Below are positions 8,408-20,013 of a stretch of DNA of 64,000 nucleotides, piece after piece; position 1 is the first letter of the stretch, and every line of letters starts with the position of its first letter. Source of the DNA: Pseudomonas songnenensis (GTDB taxonomy: Bacteria > Pseudomonadota > Gammaproteobacteria > Pseudomonadales > Pseudomonadaceae). The translations under genes and the position numbers were made by a program. The stretch lies in the NCBI RefSeq assembly GCF_003696315.1, contig NZ_RFFN01000003.1, positions 682,001-746,000 of the forward strand, written 5' to 3'. The notes beneath the pieces are model-generated. The model was not told where the DNA came from. It was given only the letters and a program-made list of their open reading frames with translations, and made no database searches.

Positions 8408-8893
8408 ATGTCCAAGACCCCACTGGCCTGCACGCCCCATGACCACAACCACTGTGTCAGCCACGCGCTGGCCGAAGCCGACAGCCTCTGCGCACGCCAG
8501 GGCGTACGTCTGACCGCGCTGCGCAAGCGCGTGCTGGAGCTGGTCTGGCAAAGCCACCGGCCGCTCGGCGCCTATGACATCCTCGCCGTGCTGAGCGAGC
8601 AGGACGGCCGTCGCGCCGCGCCGCCCACCGTCTACCGTGCGCTGGACTTCCTGCTGGAAAACGGCCTGGTGCACCGCATCGCGTCGCTCAATGCCTTCAT
8701 GGGTTGCAATCACCCGGAGCATCCGCACCAGGGCCAGTTCCTCATCTGCCGCAATTGCCACACCGCCATCGAGCTCGAGCAGCCGGCCATCGCCGCCGCC
8801 ATCGACAGCGCCGCGGGCAGCGTCGGTTTTGCCGTCGAGGGCCAGACCGTGGAAGTCGTCGGCCTCTGCTCGAACTGCCGGAACGCCGCATGA
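8408..8893 (+). CDS. zur: Zinc uptake regulator Zur (Fur family)
   Basis: The 161-residue Fur-family repressor has an N-terminal winged helix (about 25-90; [26 protein letters not shown] and [20 protein letters not shown]) and a C-terminal metal/dimer domain. Structural zinc cysteines appear as CRNC (about 115-118) and CSNC near the C-terminus. It also has an unusual His/Cys-containing N-terminus ([12 protein letters not shown]). With zinc bound it should repress znuA and znuCB. It is divergent from znuA, and its stop overlaps the znuC start (ATGA), so repressor and transporter are co-transcribed. Confidence 0.93.
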   Translation: MSKTPLACTPHDHNHCVSHALAEADSLCARQGVRLTALRKRVLELVWQSHRPLGAYDILAVLSEQDGRRAAPPTVYRALDFLLENGLVHRIASLNAFMGCNHPEHPHQGQFLICRNCHTAIELEQPAIAAAIDSAAGSVGFAVEGQTVEVVGLCSNCRNAA

Positions 8894-9660
8894 GCGAAGT
8901 GCTGCTGAGGCTGGATGACATCCATGTGCGCTTCGCCAACCAGAACGTGCTGGAAGGCGCGCAACTGCAGGTGCATCGCGGCGAGATCGTCACCCTGATC
9001 GGCCCCAACGGCGCCGGCAAGACCACCCTGGTGCGTGCCGTGCTCGGTTTGCTCAAACCGGATCGCGGGCAGGTCTGGCGCAAGCCGAAACTGCGTGTCG
9101 GCTACATGCCGCAGAAGCTGCACGTCGATCCCACCCTACCCTTGTCGGTACTGCGCTTTCTGCGCCTGGTCCCCGGCGTCGATCGCGCCCGCGCCCTGGC
9201 GGCGCTAGGTGAAGTCGGTGCCGAGCATGTGATCGACAGCCCGCTGCAGAAGATCTCCGGTGGCGAAATGCAGCGTGTGCTGCTCGCCCGCGCCCTGCTG
9301 CGCGAACCGGAGCTGCTGGTGCTGGACGAACCGGTGCAGGGTGTCGACGTCGCCGGCCAGGCCGAGCTGTACCGGCTGATCGGCGTGTTGCGCGACCGCT
9401 ATGGCTGCGGCGTGCTGATGGTCTCCCACGACCTGCATCTGGTGATGAGCGCCACCGATCAGGTGGTCTGCCTGAACCGCCACGTCTGCTGCTCGGGGCA
9501 TCCGGAGCAGGTCAGCAGCGACCCGGCCTTCGTCGAGCTGTTCGGCCAGGATGCGCGCAGCCTGGCGATCTACCACCATCAGCACGATCACAGCCACGAC
9601 CTGCACGGCAGCGTGGTGATCGGCAAACCCCACGTCCACGGCCCGAACTGCAAGCACTGA
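8890..9660 (+). CDS. znuC: Zinc ABC transporter ATP-binding protein ZnuC
   Basis: The 256-residue ATPase has Walker [10 protein letters not shown], signature KISGGEMQR, Walker [11 protein letters not shown] and the switch histidine in VSHDLHLVM. The C-terminal tail is rich in His ([10 protein letters not shown]) and ends in CKH, suggesting zinc sensing or binding, a feature often seen in ZnuC. It powers zinc import through ZnuB. Its ATG overlaps the zur stop, and znuB starts one base after its stop. Confidence 0.95.
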   Translation: MSEVLLRLDDIHVRFANQNVLEGAQLQVHRGEIVTLIGPNGAGKTTLVRAVLGLLKPDRGQVWRKPKLRVGYMPQKLHVDPTLPLSVLRFLRLVPGVDRARALAALGEVGAEHVIDSPLQKISGGEMQRVLLARALLREPELLVLDEPVQGVDVAGQAELYRLIGVLRDRYGCGVLMVSHDLHLVMSATDQVVCLNRHVCCSGHPEQVSSDPAFVELFGQDARSLAIYHHQHDHSHDLHGSVVIGKPHVHGPNCKH

Positions 9661-9661
9661 C

Positions 9662-10447
9662 ATGCCCGATTTCCTACTCAACGCCCTGCTCGCCGGCCTC
9701 GCCCTGGCGCTGGTCGCCGGCCCGCTCGGCTCCTTCGTCGTCTGGCGGCGCATGGCCTATTTCGGCGACACCCTGTCCCACGCCGCGCTGTTCGGCGTCG
9801 CTCTCGGCCTGATGCTGGACGTCAACCTGACGCTGGCGGTGACTGTCGGCTGCGTGCTGCTCGCCCTGCTGCTGGTGACCCTGCAGCAGCGCCAGCCGCT
9901 GGCCTCCGACACCCTGCTCGGCATCCTGGCCCACAGCACGCTGTCGCTCGGCCTGGTCTCGCTGAGTTTCATGAAGGATGTGCGCGTCGACCTGATGGGC
10001 TACCTGTTCGGCGACCTGCTCGCCGTCGGGCCGAGCGACCTGGCCTGGATCATCGGCGGCAGCGCCCTGGTGCTGCTGATGCTGATCCCGCTGTGGCGGC
10101 CGCTCTTGGCGATCACCGTGCACGAGGAGCTGGCCAAGGTCGAAGGCCTGCCGGTGGCCGGCATCCGCCTGGCGCTGATGCTGCTGATCGCCGTGGTGAT
10201 CGCCGTGGCGATGAAGATCGTCGGCGTGCTGCTGATCACTTCGCTACTGATCATTCCCGCCGCCGCCGCACAGCGCCACGCGCGCACGCCGGAACAGATG
10301 GCGCTGGGCGCGAGCATCCTCGGAATCGTCGCGGTGTGCCTGGGGCTGACGCTGTCCTGGTACGAGGACACCCCGGCCGGCCCGTCCATCGTGGTCAGCG
10401 CCGCCGCACTGTTCCTGCTCAGCTTCGCCTGGCCGAAACGCGCCTGA
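9662..10447 (+). CDS. znuB: Zinc ABC transporter permease ZnuB
   Basis: The 261-residue ABC-3 family permease has about eight membrane segments, beginning LLNALLAGLALALVAGPLGSF. The ATPase-contact region lies around ELAKVEGLPVAGIR (about residues 152-165). It forms the zinc channel with ZnuC. It starts 1 bp after znuC and its TGA overlaps the ATG of the next gene, so the whole zur-znuC-znuB-ygjP unit is one operon. Confidence 0.95.
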   Translation: MPDFLLNALLAGLALALVAGPLGSFVVWRRMAYFGDTLSHAALFGVALGLMLDVNLTLAVTVGCVLLALLLVTLQQRQPLASDTLLGILAHSTLSLGLVSLSFMKDVRVDLMGYLFGDLLAVGPSDLAWIIGGSALVLLMLIPLWRPLLAITVHEELAKVEGLPVAGIRLALMLLIAVVIAVAMKIVGVLLITSLLIIPAAAAQRHARTPEQMALGASILGIVAVCLGLTLSWYEDTPAGPSIVVSAAALFLLSFAWPKRA

Positions 10448-10959
10448 TGAGCGACCTGAAATACCTGCGCGGCTACCCCGAGCCGCTGCTGGCTCAGGTG
10501 CGTCAGCTGATTGCCGAGGACCGTCTGGGCGACTATCTGCAGCGGCGTTACCCCGCACGGCATGAGGTGCAGAGCGACAAGGCGCTGTACGGCTACGTGC
10601 AGCAGCTCAAGCAGGAGTACCTGAAAAGCACGCCGCCGATCGACAAGGTGCTCTATGACAATCGCCTGGACCTGACCCATCGGGCGCTGGGCCTGCATAC
10701 CGCGGTGTCACGGGTGCAGGGCGGCAAGCTCAAGGCGAAGAAGGAGATCCGCGTCGCCGCACTGTTTCGCGAGGCGGCGCCGGAATTTCTCAGGATGATC
10801 GTGGTGCACGAACTCGCCCATCTGCGTGAGAGCGAGCACAACCGTGCCTTCTACAAGCTGTGCGAACACATGCTGCCCGGCTACGGGCAGATCGAGTTCG
10901 ATCTGCGCCTGTTCCTGCACTGGCGCGAGCTGGAGGCGCTACCGGGCAAGAACGCCTAG
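10447..10959 (+). CDS. YgjP-family metallohydrolase (M48-like, HELAH motif)
   Basis: The 170-residue protein carries the zinc-peptidase-like motif HELAH (H121, E122, H125) followed by H131 in RESEHNRAF, as in the YgjP/DUF45 (WLM-like) family. It has no signal peptide and should be cytoplasmic. E. coli YgjP has been reported as a nucleotide pyrophosphatase, while the fold resembles metallopeptidases, so the substrate remains open. The start overlaps the znuB stop. I recall an equivalent gene after znuB in P. aeruginosa (PA5502). Being in the Zur operon suggests a role linked to zinc status. Confidence 0.8.
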   Translation: MSDLKYLRGYPEPLLAQVRQLIAEDRLGDYLQRRYPARHEVQSDKALYGYVQQLKQEYLKSTPPIDKVLYDNRLDLTHRALGLHTAVSRVQGGKLKAKKEIRVAALFREAAPEFLRMIVVHELAHLRESEHNRAFYKLCEHMLPGYGQIEFDLRLFLHWRELEALPGKNA

Positions 10960-11001
10960 CGCATCAGTGCTGCCAGGCGTCGATCCAAAATGTTGGGCTG
11001 C

Positions 11002-12486
11002 TCAGATCCAACCCAGCCAGCGCCACCAGGTCATCGCGAACAGCAACATGCTCAGATAACCGATCAGCGTCACCAGCACGCCGACCTTGGCGAACTGCCG
11101 GGCACTGAAGGTTTCGGTGCCCAGGCAGACCATGTTCTGCGGTGCGTTGATCGGCAGGATGAAGCCGTAGCTGACGACGAAACCGAGCAGCATGGTCATC
11201 CCCAGCCGGCTGAAGTCGCCCGGCAGGCTCAGCAACACCGAAATCAGGATCGGCAGCATCGCCGAGGTCAGCGCCGTGGCACTGGCAAAGCCCAGGTGGA
11301 TCACGATGAGAAAGGCGCCAAGAATGGCAAAGATGCCCAGCGGCCCCACCACGCCAAGCCCGGTGTGGGCCACCACCTGCGCGCCGAGCCACTGTCCGGC
11401 CTGGGTCGTGAGCAATACCGTGCCGAGGCTGATCCCGACCCCGAAGACGATCACCGTGCCCCAGGGCACCCGTGTCTGGACCTCCTTCCAGTTCATCACG
11501 CCGATGCGCGGCAGCATCAGGATCACCAGGCCGGCGTAGGTGGTGCTGGTGGTGTCGAAGCTGTGCAGCTTGCCCTCGGTGGCCCAGCACAGCAGCAGCC
11601 CGATGGACACGGCGAGCAGGCGCTTCTGCGCCGAGGTCATCGGCCCGAGTTCGGCGAGCGAACGGGCCACGGCTTCCTTGCCACCGGCTATCCGCTCGGT
11701 TTCCGGCGGCAGCAGCTTGAGCACGATGAACAGCAGCACGAAGGACATCAGCACGGCCCAGGGCGCGCCAGCGATGAGCCAGTCGATCCAGCTGACCCGC
11801 TCACCCAGCAGTTTGTCCATGAAGCCCACCAGCAGCAGGTTCTGCGCCGCCGCGGTCTGGATGCCGATGTTCCAGATGCTGGTGCCCTGGGCGACGATGA
11901 TCATCATGCCGGCGGCGAAATTCGAGCGTTTGTCGATGCCGAACGCGGTGATGATGCCGAGCATGATCGGCACCACGCAGGCGGCGCGCGCCGTGGCGCT
12001 GGGCACCACCAGGCTGAGCAGGACGATGACCACCAGCGTACCGCCGAGAATGTGCCGAGAACTGGTGCCGACCCTGGAGAGGGTCATCAGCGCAATGCGG
12101 CGGTCCAGCCCGGTAAGCGTCATCGCCGCGGCGATGAACAGCGCGCCCGCGACCAGGGCCAGGGCGGGATTGGCAAAACCGGAAAGCCCCATGCCGATCG
12201 CTTTGGAGGTGCCGTAGACCACCTCGGGGTTTTCCAGCGTAGGCGCCGTGCCGACGAGAAACGCCAGCAGCGCGGTGATCATGATTGCGCTGACCTCGTA
12301 GGACACCGCTTCGGTGATCCACACCACCACTGCAAACACCAGGATGGCCAGCACCCGCTGGCCGGCCACGGGCAAATCGGCAGGCAACGGCATCAGCAGC
12401 ACGCCAATCAGCGCAAGCATGGCCACCAACAGGCCGATCGGGATGCCGAGCAGCCCCTGACGGGCTGCAGTTTGGGTATCGCTCAT
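11002..12486 (-). CDS. DASS/SLC13-family anion:sodium symporter
   Basis: The 494-residue membrane protein has about 12 hydrophobic segments and belongs to the divalent anion:Na+ symporter family. VVPSATARAACVVPIM and GFASATALTSAMLPI resemble the paired SNT-like hairpin motifs, and INAPQNMV lies in the second repeat. It probably imports a dicarboxylate or sulfate-type anion; the substrate cannot be read from sequence. I chose MSDTQTAARQG as the start because the upstream in-frame extension adds a poorly conserved hydrophobic stretch. It and the catalase gene separate the znu and met clusters, which are closer neighbours in P. aeruginosa as I recall. Confidence 0.82.
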   Translation of the reverse strand: MSDTQTAARQGLLGIPIGLLVAMLALIGVLLMPLPADLPVAGQRVLAILVFAVVVWITEAVSYEVSAIMITALLAFLVGTAPTLENPEVVYGTSKAIGMGLSGFANPALALVAGALFIAAAMTLTGLDRRIALMTLSRVGTSSRHILGGTLVVIVLLSLVVPSATARAACVVPIMLGIITAFGIDKRSNFAAGMMIIVAQGTSIWNIGIQTAAAQNLLLVGFMDKLLGERVSWIDWLIAGAPWAVLMSFVLLFIVLKLLPPETERIAGGKEAVARSLAELGPMTSAQKRLLAVSIGLLLCWATEGKLHSFDTTSTTYAGLVILMLPRIGVMNWKEVQTRVPWGTVIVFGVGISLGTVLLTTQAGQWLGAQVVAHTGLGVVGPLGIFAILGAFLIVIHLGFASATALTSAMLPILISVLLSLPGDFSRLGMTMLLGFVVSYGFILPINAPQNMVCLGTETFSARQFAKVGVLVTLIGYLSMLLFAMTWWRWLGWI

Positions 12487-12591
12487 GGTCTGGCTCCATC
12501 CGCTGACAGATACGCCTGCAGCATGGGCAAGCCAGACCACCGCAACCATGACCTGCGTCTATTGCGGGGCTCTGCGGCGAATTAACCAAGT

Positions 12592-12624
12592 AAAAAAAGC
12601 AGAACGCCGGCATGCGCCGGCGTT
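12592..12624 (-). terminator. Rho-independent terminator of the catalase gene
   Basis: AACGCCGGC (12603-12611) and GCCGGCGTT (12616-12624) form a perfect 9-bp stem with loop ATGC. On the minus strand it is followed two bases later by a run of seven T. It lies about 60 bp after the catalase stop. Confidence 0.85.
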
Positions 12625-12686
12625 TCTGGTCGATGAATCGCAAAGGTCCGAACCGGCGGATACCCGGTTCGAACCTGGCGCAAACC

Positions 12687-14822
<2,136 letters not shown>

Positions 14823-15086
14823 GATGGGCCTCGGTTAGCCGGTTAGCTGAACCGCGAACGATCGGCCCGACGTGGGGGCAGATGCGTGATCGATTCACGG
14901 CGTACCGGTTAGTGACCCCCGCAACGGCTGCAAGGTTGCCGGCTGCGACGATTTGCATTGCCTATGGCAGCAATATATTCAGTCAATCGAATGGGCGCAT
15001 TCGAGCGACCCGACCGCCAAACGGGTAGAATGCCCGGCTTTCGCCGACTATCCCGGCAACGAACGCCGCACCCACAAGGTTCGCCC

Positions 15087-16093
<1,007 letters not shown>

Positions 16094-16094
<1 letters not shown>

Positions 16095-16771
16095 TGGAAG
16101 CCCTTTTCAGCTCTTTGTTGGGGAATGTGGACTGGTACGAAATCTGGCTGGCCACGCTGGACACCCTGCTGATGCTCGGCGGCTCGCTGCTGTTCACCAT
16201 CATCCTCGGCCTGCCGCTGGGCGTGCTGCTGTTTCTCAGCGGCCCGCGCCAGCTGTTCGAGAACGGCCCGCTGTACGCCGCGCTGTCGTTCGTGGTCAAC
16301 GTGCTGCGCTCGCTGCCGTTCATCATCCTGCTGATCGTGATGATTCCGTTCACCGTGCTGATCACCGGCACCTCGCTGGGCGTCGCTGGGGCGATTCCGC
16401 CGCTGGTGGTGGGTGCTGCGCCGTTCTTCGCCCGCCTGGTGGAAACCGCGCTGCGCGAGGTGGACCGCGGCATCATCGAGGCGACCCAGGCCATGGGCGC
16501 GACGACGCGGCAGATCATCTTCAGCGCATTGCTGCCCGAAGCGCGTCCGGGCATCATCGCCGCCATTACTGTCACCGCCATCACCCTGGTGTCCTACACC
16601 GCGATGGCCGGTGTGGTGGGTGCCGGCGGCCTCGGTGACCTGGCCATCCGCTTCGGCTACCAGCGTTTCCAGACCGACGTGATGGTGGTCACCGTGGTCC
16701 TGCTGCTGGTGCTGGTGCAGGTGCTGCAAAGCGTCGGCGACCGGCTGGTGACGCACTTTTCGCGTAAATGA
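16094..16771 (+). CDS. metI: Methionine ABC transporter permease MetI
   Basis: The 225-residue permease has five predicted membrane segments and the EAA-loop region EATQAMGATTRQIIFSALLP that docks on MetN. It forms the D/L-methionine channel in the inner membrane. It lies between metN (4-bp overlap) and metQ (58-bp gap). Confidence 0.94.
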
Positions 16772-16829
16772 ACCGCAACCAGGGCGAGCGAACCTTCGCA
16801 CCCCGCTCAACCTACGAAGGAACCGAACG

Positions 16830-17603
16830 ATGAAGAAACTGATTGCCGCCCTGGCCACCGTTGCCGCGTTTTCCGCCCAGGCCGCCGAAACCCTGACCGT
16901 CGCCGCCACCGCCGTGCCGCACGCCGAGCTGCTGGAGTTCGTCAAGCCGCAGCTGGCCGAGCAGGGCGTGACGCTGAACATCAAGGTATTCACCGACTAC
17001 GTGCAGCCGAACATCCAGGTCGCCGAGAAGCGTCTGGATGCCAACTTCTTCCAGCACCAGCCGTACCTGGATGAGTTCAACAAGGGCAAGGGCACCGATC
17101 TGGTCAGCGTGGCCGGCGTGCACATCGAGCCCTTCGGTGCTTATTCCAGCAAGCACAAGTCGCTGGATGCGCTGCCCAATGGCGCCAACGTAGTCATCCC
17201 CAACGACGCCACCAACGGCGGCCGCGCCCTGCTGCTGCTGGCCAAGGCCGGCGTGATCAGCCTCAAGGAAGGCGCCGGCATCACCGCCACGCCAAAGGAC
17301 ATTGCCGACAACCCCAAGCGCATCAAGGTGCGTGAGCTGGAGGCCGCGACCCTGCCGCGCGTGCTGACCCAGGTCGACCTGGCGCTGATCAACACCAACT
17401 ACGCGCTGGAAGCCAAGCTGAACCCGACCCAGGACGCCCTGGTGATCGAAGGCAGCGACTCGCCCTACGTGAACATCCTGGTGGCCCGTCCGGACAACAA
17501 GGACAGCGACGCCATGCAGAAACTGGCTGCCGCGCTGCACAGCGAGGAAGTACGCCAGTTCATCGAGGAAAAGTACAAGGGTGCCGTCGTTCCGGCCTTC
17601 TGA
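16830..17603 (+). CDS. metQ: Methionine-binding periplasmic protein MetQ (NlpA family)
   Basis: The 257-residue protein has a signal peptide MKKLIAALATVAAFSAQA and the NlpA-family core (HAELLEFVKPQLAEQGV, ANFFQHQPYLDEFN, INTNYALEAKLNP). No lipobox cysteine is visible, so it is probably soluble periplasmic rather than a lipoprotein. It binds methionine for MetNI. An upstream AAGGA serves as RBS and a strong terminator follows. Confidence 0.93.
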   Translation: MKKLIAALATVAAFSAQAAETLTVAATAVPHAELLEFVKPQLAEQGVTLNIKVFTDYVQPNIQVAEKRLDANFFQHQPYLDEFNKGKGTDLVSVAGVHIEPFGAYSSKHKSLDALPNGANVVIPNDATNGGRALLLLAKAGVISLKEGAGITATPKDIADNPKRIKVRELEAATLPRVLTQVDLALINTNYALEAKLNPTQDALVIEGSDSPYVNILVARPDNKDSDAMQKLAAALHSEEVRQFIEEKYKGAVVPAF

Positions 17604-17627
17604 GCCTGACCGCGCAACCTGCGTCAG

Positions 17628-17651
17628 AAACCCCGCCTCGGCGGGGTTTTT
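17628..17651 (+). terminator. Rho-independent terminator of metNIQ
   Basis: ACCCCGCC and GGCGGGGT form a GC-rich stem with a very short loop, followed by TTTTT, about 25 bp after the metQ stop. Confidence 0.85.
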
Positions 17652-17672
17652 CGTTTCCGGGTTCGGCCATCC

Positions 17673-17705
17673 GGTGGAAAAGGCTGCGCCGTTTTCCACC
17701 CTACG
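17673..17705. repeat. GTGGAAAA...TTTTCCACCCTACG intergenic palindrome
   Basis: GGTGGAAAA (17673-17681) pairs with TTTTCCACC (17692-17700) and is followed by CTACG. The element at 25349-25380 has the same design and the same CCACCCTACG tail, so this is a dispersed family rather than a single terminator. Confidence 0.65.
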
Positions 17706-17738
17706 AAATCTTGTGCCGACGCATCCTGCGCGTCGCCC

Positions 17739-18722
17739 TTACGGCACCAGCACCGCAGCACCCTGAAAGCGCCCGTGGCGCAGATCATCCAGCGCCTGGT
17801 TGGCCTGCTCCAGCGGGTAGGCATGGGTTTCGGTATGGATGCCGACCTGGGCGGCGACCGGGAAGAACTCCAGGCCGTCCTGGCGGGTGAGATTGGCCAC
17901 CGAGACCACCTCGCGCTCCTGCCAGAGGATGTCGTAGGGGAAGCTCGGGATATCGCTCATGTGGATGCCGGCGCAGACCACCCGGCCACCCTTGCGCAGC
18001 GCGCGCAAGGCGGCCGGCACCAGCTCGCCCGCCGGCGCATAGATGATCGCGGCATCCAGCGGCACCGGCGGCAGCTCGCCCGAATCACCGGCCCAGACCG
18101 CGCCCAGCGAACGGGCGAAATCCTGCGCGGCCACATCGCCCGGGCGGCTGAAGGCATAGACATCGCGCCCCTGCCAGCGCGCCACCTGCATGACGATATG
18201 CGCCGCGGCACCGAAGCCGTACAGCCCGAGACGCTTGCCGTCACCGACCTTGACCAGCGAACGCCAGCCGATCAGCCCGGCGCAGAGCAGCGGTGCCAGC
18301 GCCACGGGGTCGCCCTCCTCGCCGAGGGCAAAGGCGAAGCGGGCATCGGCCACCACGTATTCGGCGTAGCCGCCGGGCCGGGTGTAACCGGTGAACTGCG
18401 GCGCGTCGCAGAGGTTTTCCTCGGCGTGCTGGCAGTAGCTGCAGGTGCCGCAGGTGTGCCCCAGCCAGGGAATGCCGACCCGCTGGCCCGGCTCGAAGCC
18501 GGTCACGCCCTCGCCCAAGGCATCGACCCGACCGACGATCTCGTGGCCGGGAATGATCGGCAGCGGCGCCTCCGGCAGTTCGCCGTCGACCACGTGCAGA
18601 TCGGTGCGGCAGACGCCACAGGCCAGCACCCGCACGCGAACCTCGCCAGGCCCCGGTGGCGGCACGGGCAGCTCGCGCAGCTGCAAGGGTTGGCCAATCT
18701 GTTCCAGCAACATGGCACGCAT
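17739..18722 (-). CDS. Zinc-dependent alcohol dehydrogenase (MDR family)
   Basis: The 327-residue medium-chain dehydrogenase has catalytic zinc ligands in CGVCRTD and GHEIVG and the structural zinc set [15 protein letters not shown]. The cofactor region [15 protein letters not shown] has the altered GxGxxx pattern seen in a YjgB/AdhA-like subgroup. It should oxidise a primary alcohol or reduce an aldehyde with NAD(P). It is monocistronic and divergent from the VOC-protein gene. The physiological substrate is unknown. Confidence 0.85.
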   Translation of the reverse strand: MRAMLLEQIGQPLQLRELPVPPPGPGEVRVRVLACGVCRTDLHVVDGELPEAPLPIIPGHEIVGRVDALGEGVTGFEPGQRVGIPWLGHTCGTCSYCQHAEENLCDAPQFTGYTRPGGYAEYVVADARFAFALGEEGDPVALAPLLCAGLIGWRSLVKVGDGKRLGLYGFGAAAHIVMQVARWQGRDVYAFSRPGDVAAQDFARSLGAVWAGDSGELPPVPLDAAIIYAPAGELVPAALRALRKGGRVVCAGIHMSDIPSFPYDILWQEREVVSVANLTRQDGLEFFPVAAQVGIHTETHAYPLEQANQALDDLRHGRFQGAAVLVP

Positions 18723-18819
18723 CGACGTCTCTCCTTTCGTCTCCGGTCTGCTGCAGGGTAGGCCGATCGGCGGAAAAAGGCTCTAGACTCGAAGCGTCCC
18801 ACGCCCAGGAGTGCCACCT

Positions 18820-19245
18820 ATGACGCTTTCGCCCTTCCATCTCGCCATTCCCGTCTACGATCTGGCCGCCGCCCGTACCTTCTACGGCGAGGCGTTCGGC
18901 TGTGCCGAGGGCCGCAGCAGCGAGCACTGGGTGGATTTCGATTTCTTCGGCCACCAGCTGGTGATCCACGAAGCGCCGAAGATGCCGCATCAGGAGGCGG
19001 CGCACAGCAACCCGGTGGATGGCCACGACGTGCCGGTGCCGCACTTCGGCGTGGTACTCGGCTGGGAGCAGTGGGAAGCGCTGGCCGAGCGGCTGAAGGC
19101 GCGCGGCACGCGCTTCGTGATCGAGCCCTACGTGCGCTTTCAGGGCCAGGTCGGCGAACAGGCGACCATGTTCCTGCTCGACCCCTGCGGCAACGCCCTG
19201 GAGTTCAAGGCGTTCAAGGACATCGGCCAGCTGTTCGCCAAGTGA
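18820..19245 (+). CDS. VOC-family (glyoxalase/dioxygenase fold) protein
   Basis: The 141-residue protein begins [23 protein letters not shown], the first beta-alpha-beta unit of the vicinal-oxygen-chelate fold. It ends with [16 protein letters not shown], the usual metal-ligand strand; the E of ALEFK is a likely ligand and the H of FHLAI another. AGGAG nine bases upstream favours this ATG over the GTG at 18811. It is probably a metal-dependent lyase, isomerase or dioxygenase, but the reaction cannot be assigned. Confidence 0.8.
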   Translation: MTLSPFHLAIPVYDLAAARTFYGEAFGCAEGRSSEHWVDFDFFGHQLVIHEAPKMPHQEAAHSNPVDGHDVPVPHFGVVLGWEQWEALAERLKARGTRFVIEPYVRFQGQVGEQATMFLLDPCGNALEFKAFKDIGQLFAK

Positions 19246-19251
19246 GCGGGA

Positions 19252-19788
19252 TCAGCCGCGCTCGGCGAGGTGCAGGTCCTTGAGCTTGACGTAGTTGCCG
19301 GCGGTATAGCTGAAGAAGCTGCGCTCCTCGTCGGTCAGCGGGCGCGCCTGCTTCACCGGGCTGCCGACATAGAGGTAGCCCGACTCGAGCGTCTTGCCCG
19401 GCGGCACCAGGCTGCCGGCGCCGATGATCACCTCGTCCTCGACCACCACGCCGTCCATCACGATCGAGCCCATGCCCACCAGAATGCGGTTGCCCAGGGT
19501 GCAGCCGTGCAGCGTGACCTTGTGCCCGACCGTGACCTCGTCGCCGATGGTCAGCGGAAAGCCGTCCGGGTTGTACGGCCCGGCGTGGGTGATGTGCAGC
19601 ACGCTGCCGTCCTGGATGCTCGAGCGCGCACCGATGCGGATGCGGTGCATGTCGCCGCGGATCACCGTGAGCGGCCACACCGAGCTGTCGGCGCCGATTT
19701 CCACATCGCCGATGACCACGGCGGAGTCGTCGACGAACACGCGCTCGCCCAGTGTCGGAGTGCTGTTTTGGTAGCTGCGTATCGCCAC
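19252..19788 (-). CDS. Gamma-class carbonic anhydrase-like hexapeptide-repeat protein
   Basis: The 178-residue left-handed beta-helix protein has repeated hexapeptides (VVIGDVEIGADSSVWPLTVIRGD) and the gamma-CA zinc histidines in VLHITHAG and TVGHKVTLHG. This is the YrdA/PaaY group, which may have low carbonic anhydrase activity or another role. It converges on the VOC gene and is divergent from prlC; a related neighbour of prlC occurs in P. aeruginosa as I recall (PA0066). Confidence 0.87.
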   Translation of the reverse strand: MAIRSYQNSTPTLGERVFVDDSAVVIGDVEIGADSSVWPLTVIRGDMHRIRIGARSSIQDGSVLHITHAGPYNPDGFPLTIGDEVTVGHKVTLHGCTLGNRILVGMGSIVMDGVVVEDEVIIGAGSLVPPGKTLESGYLYVGSPVKQARPLTDEERSFFSYTAGNYVKLKDLHLAERG

Positions 19789-20013
19789 GATAGAAACCTC
19801 TTTGGCTGCGGGAAGGGTCGATTGTAATTAAGATGGCCGGCATTGCCGCTGCGGACCCGGGCTGAGCAGCATGCCGCCCGCCGTGGTCAGAGTAACAACC
19901 GGCCGACCGGCGTTGAAAAAGCACGACAGCGCGTCCATCTAGGACATCTGCCTGCCACGTCCGGCCTCGCTCCAGCGAGCGGCCTGCAATCCTCTTCGTC
20001 ACAAGGTGTCCCC

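Noticed and set aside
14823..15086. Possible SAM-type riboswitch before metN
   Set aside because: The 264-bp region showed no recognisable SAM riboswitch core, and such elements are not usual before metNIQ in pseudomonads.
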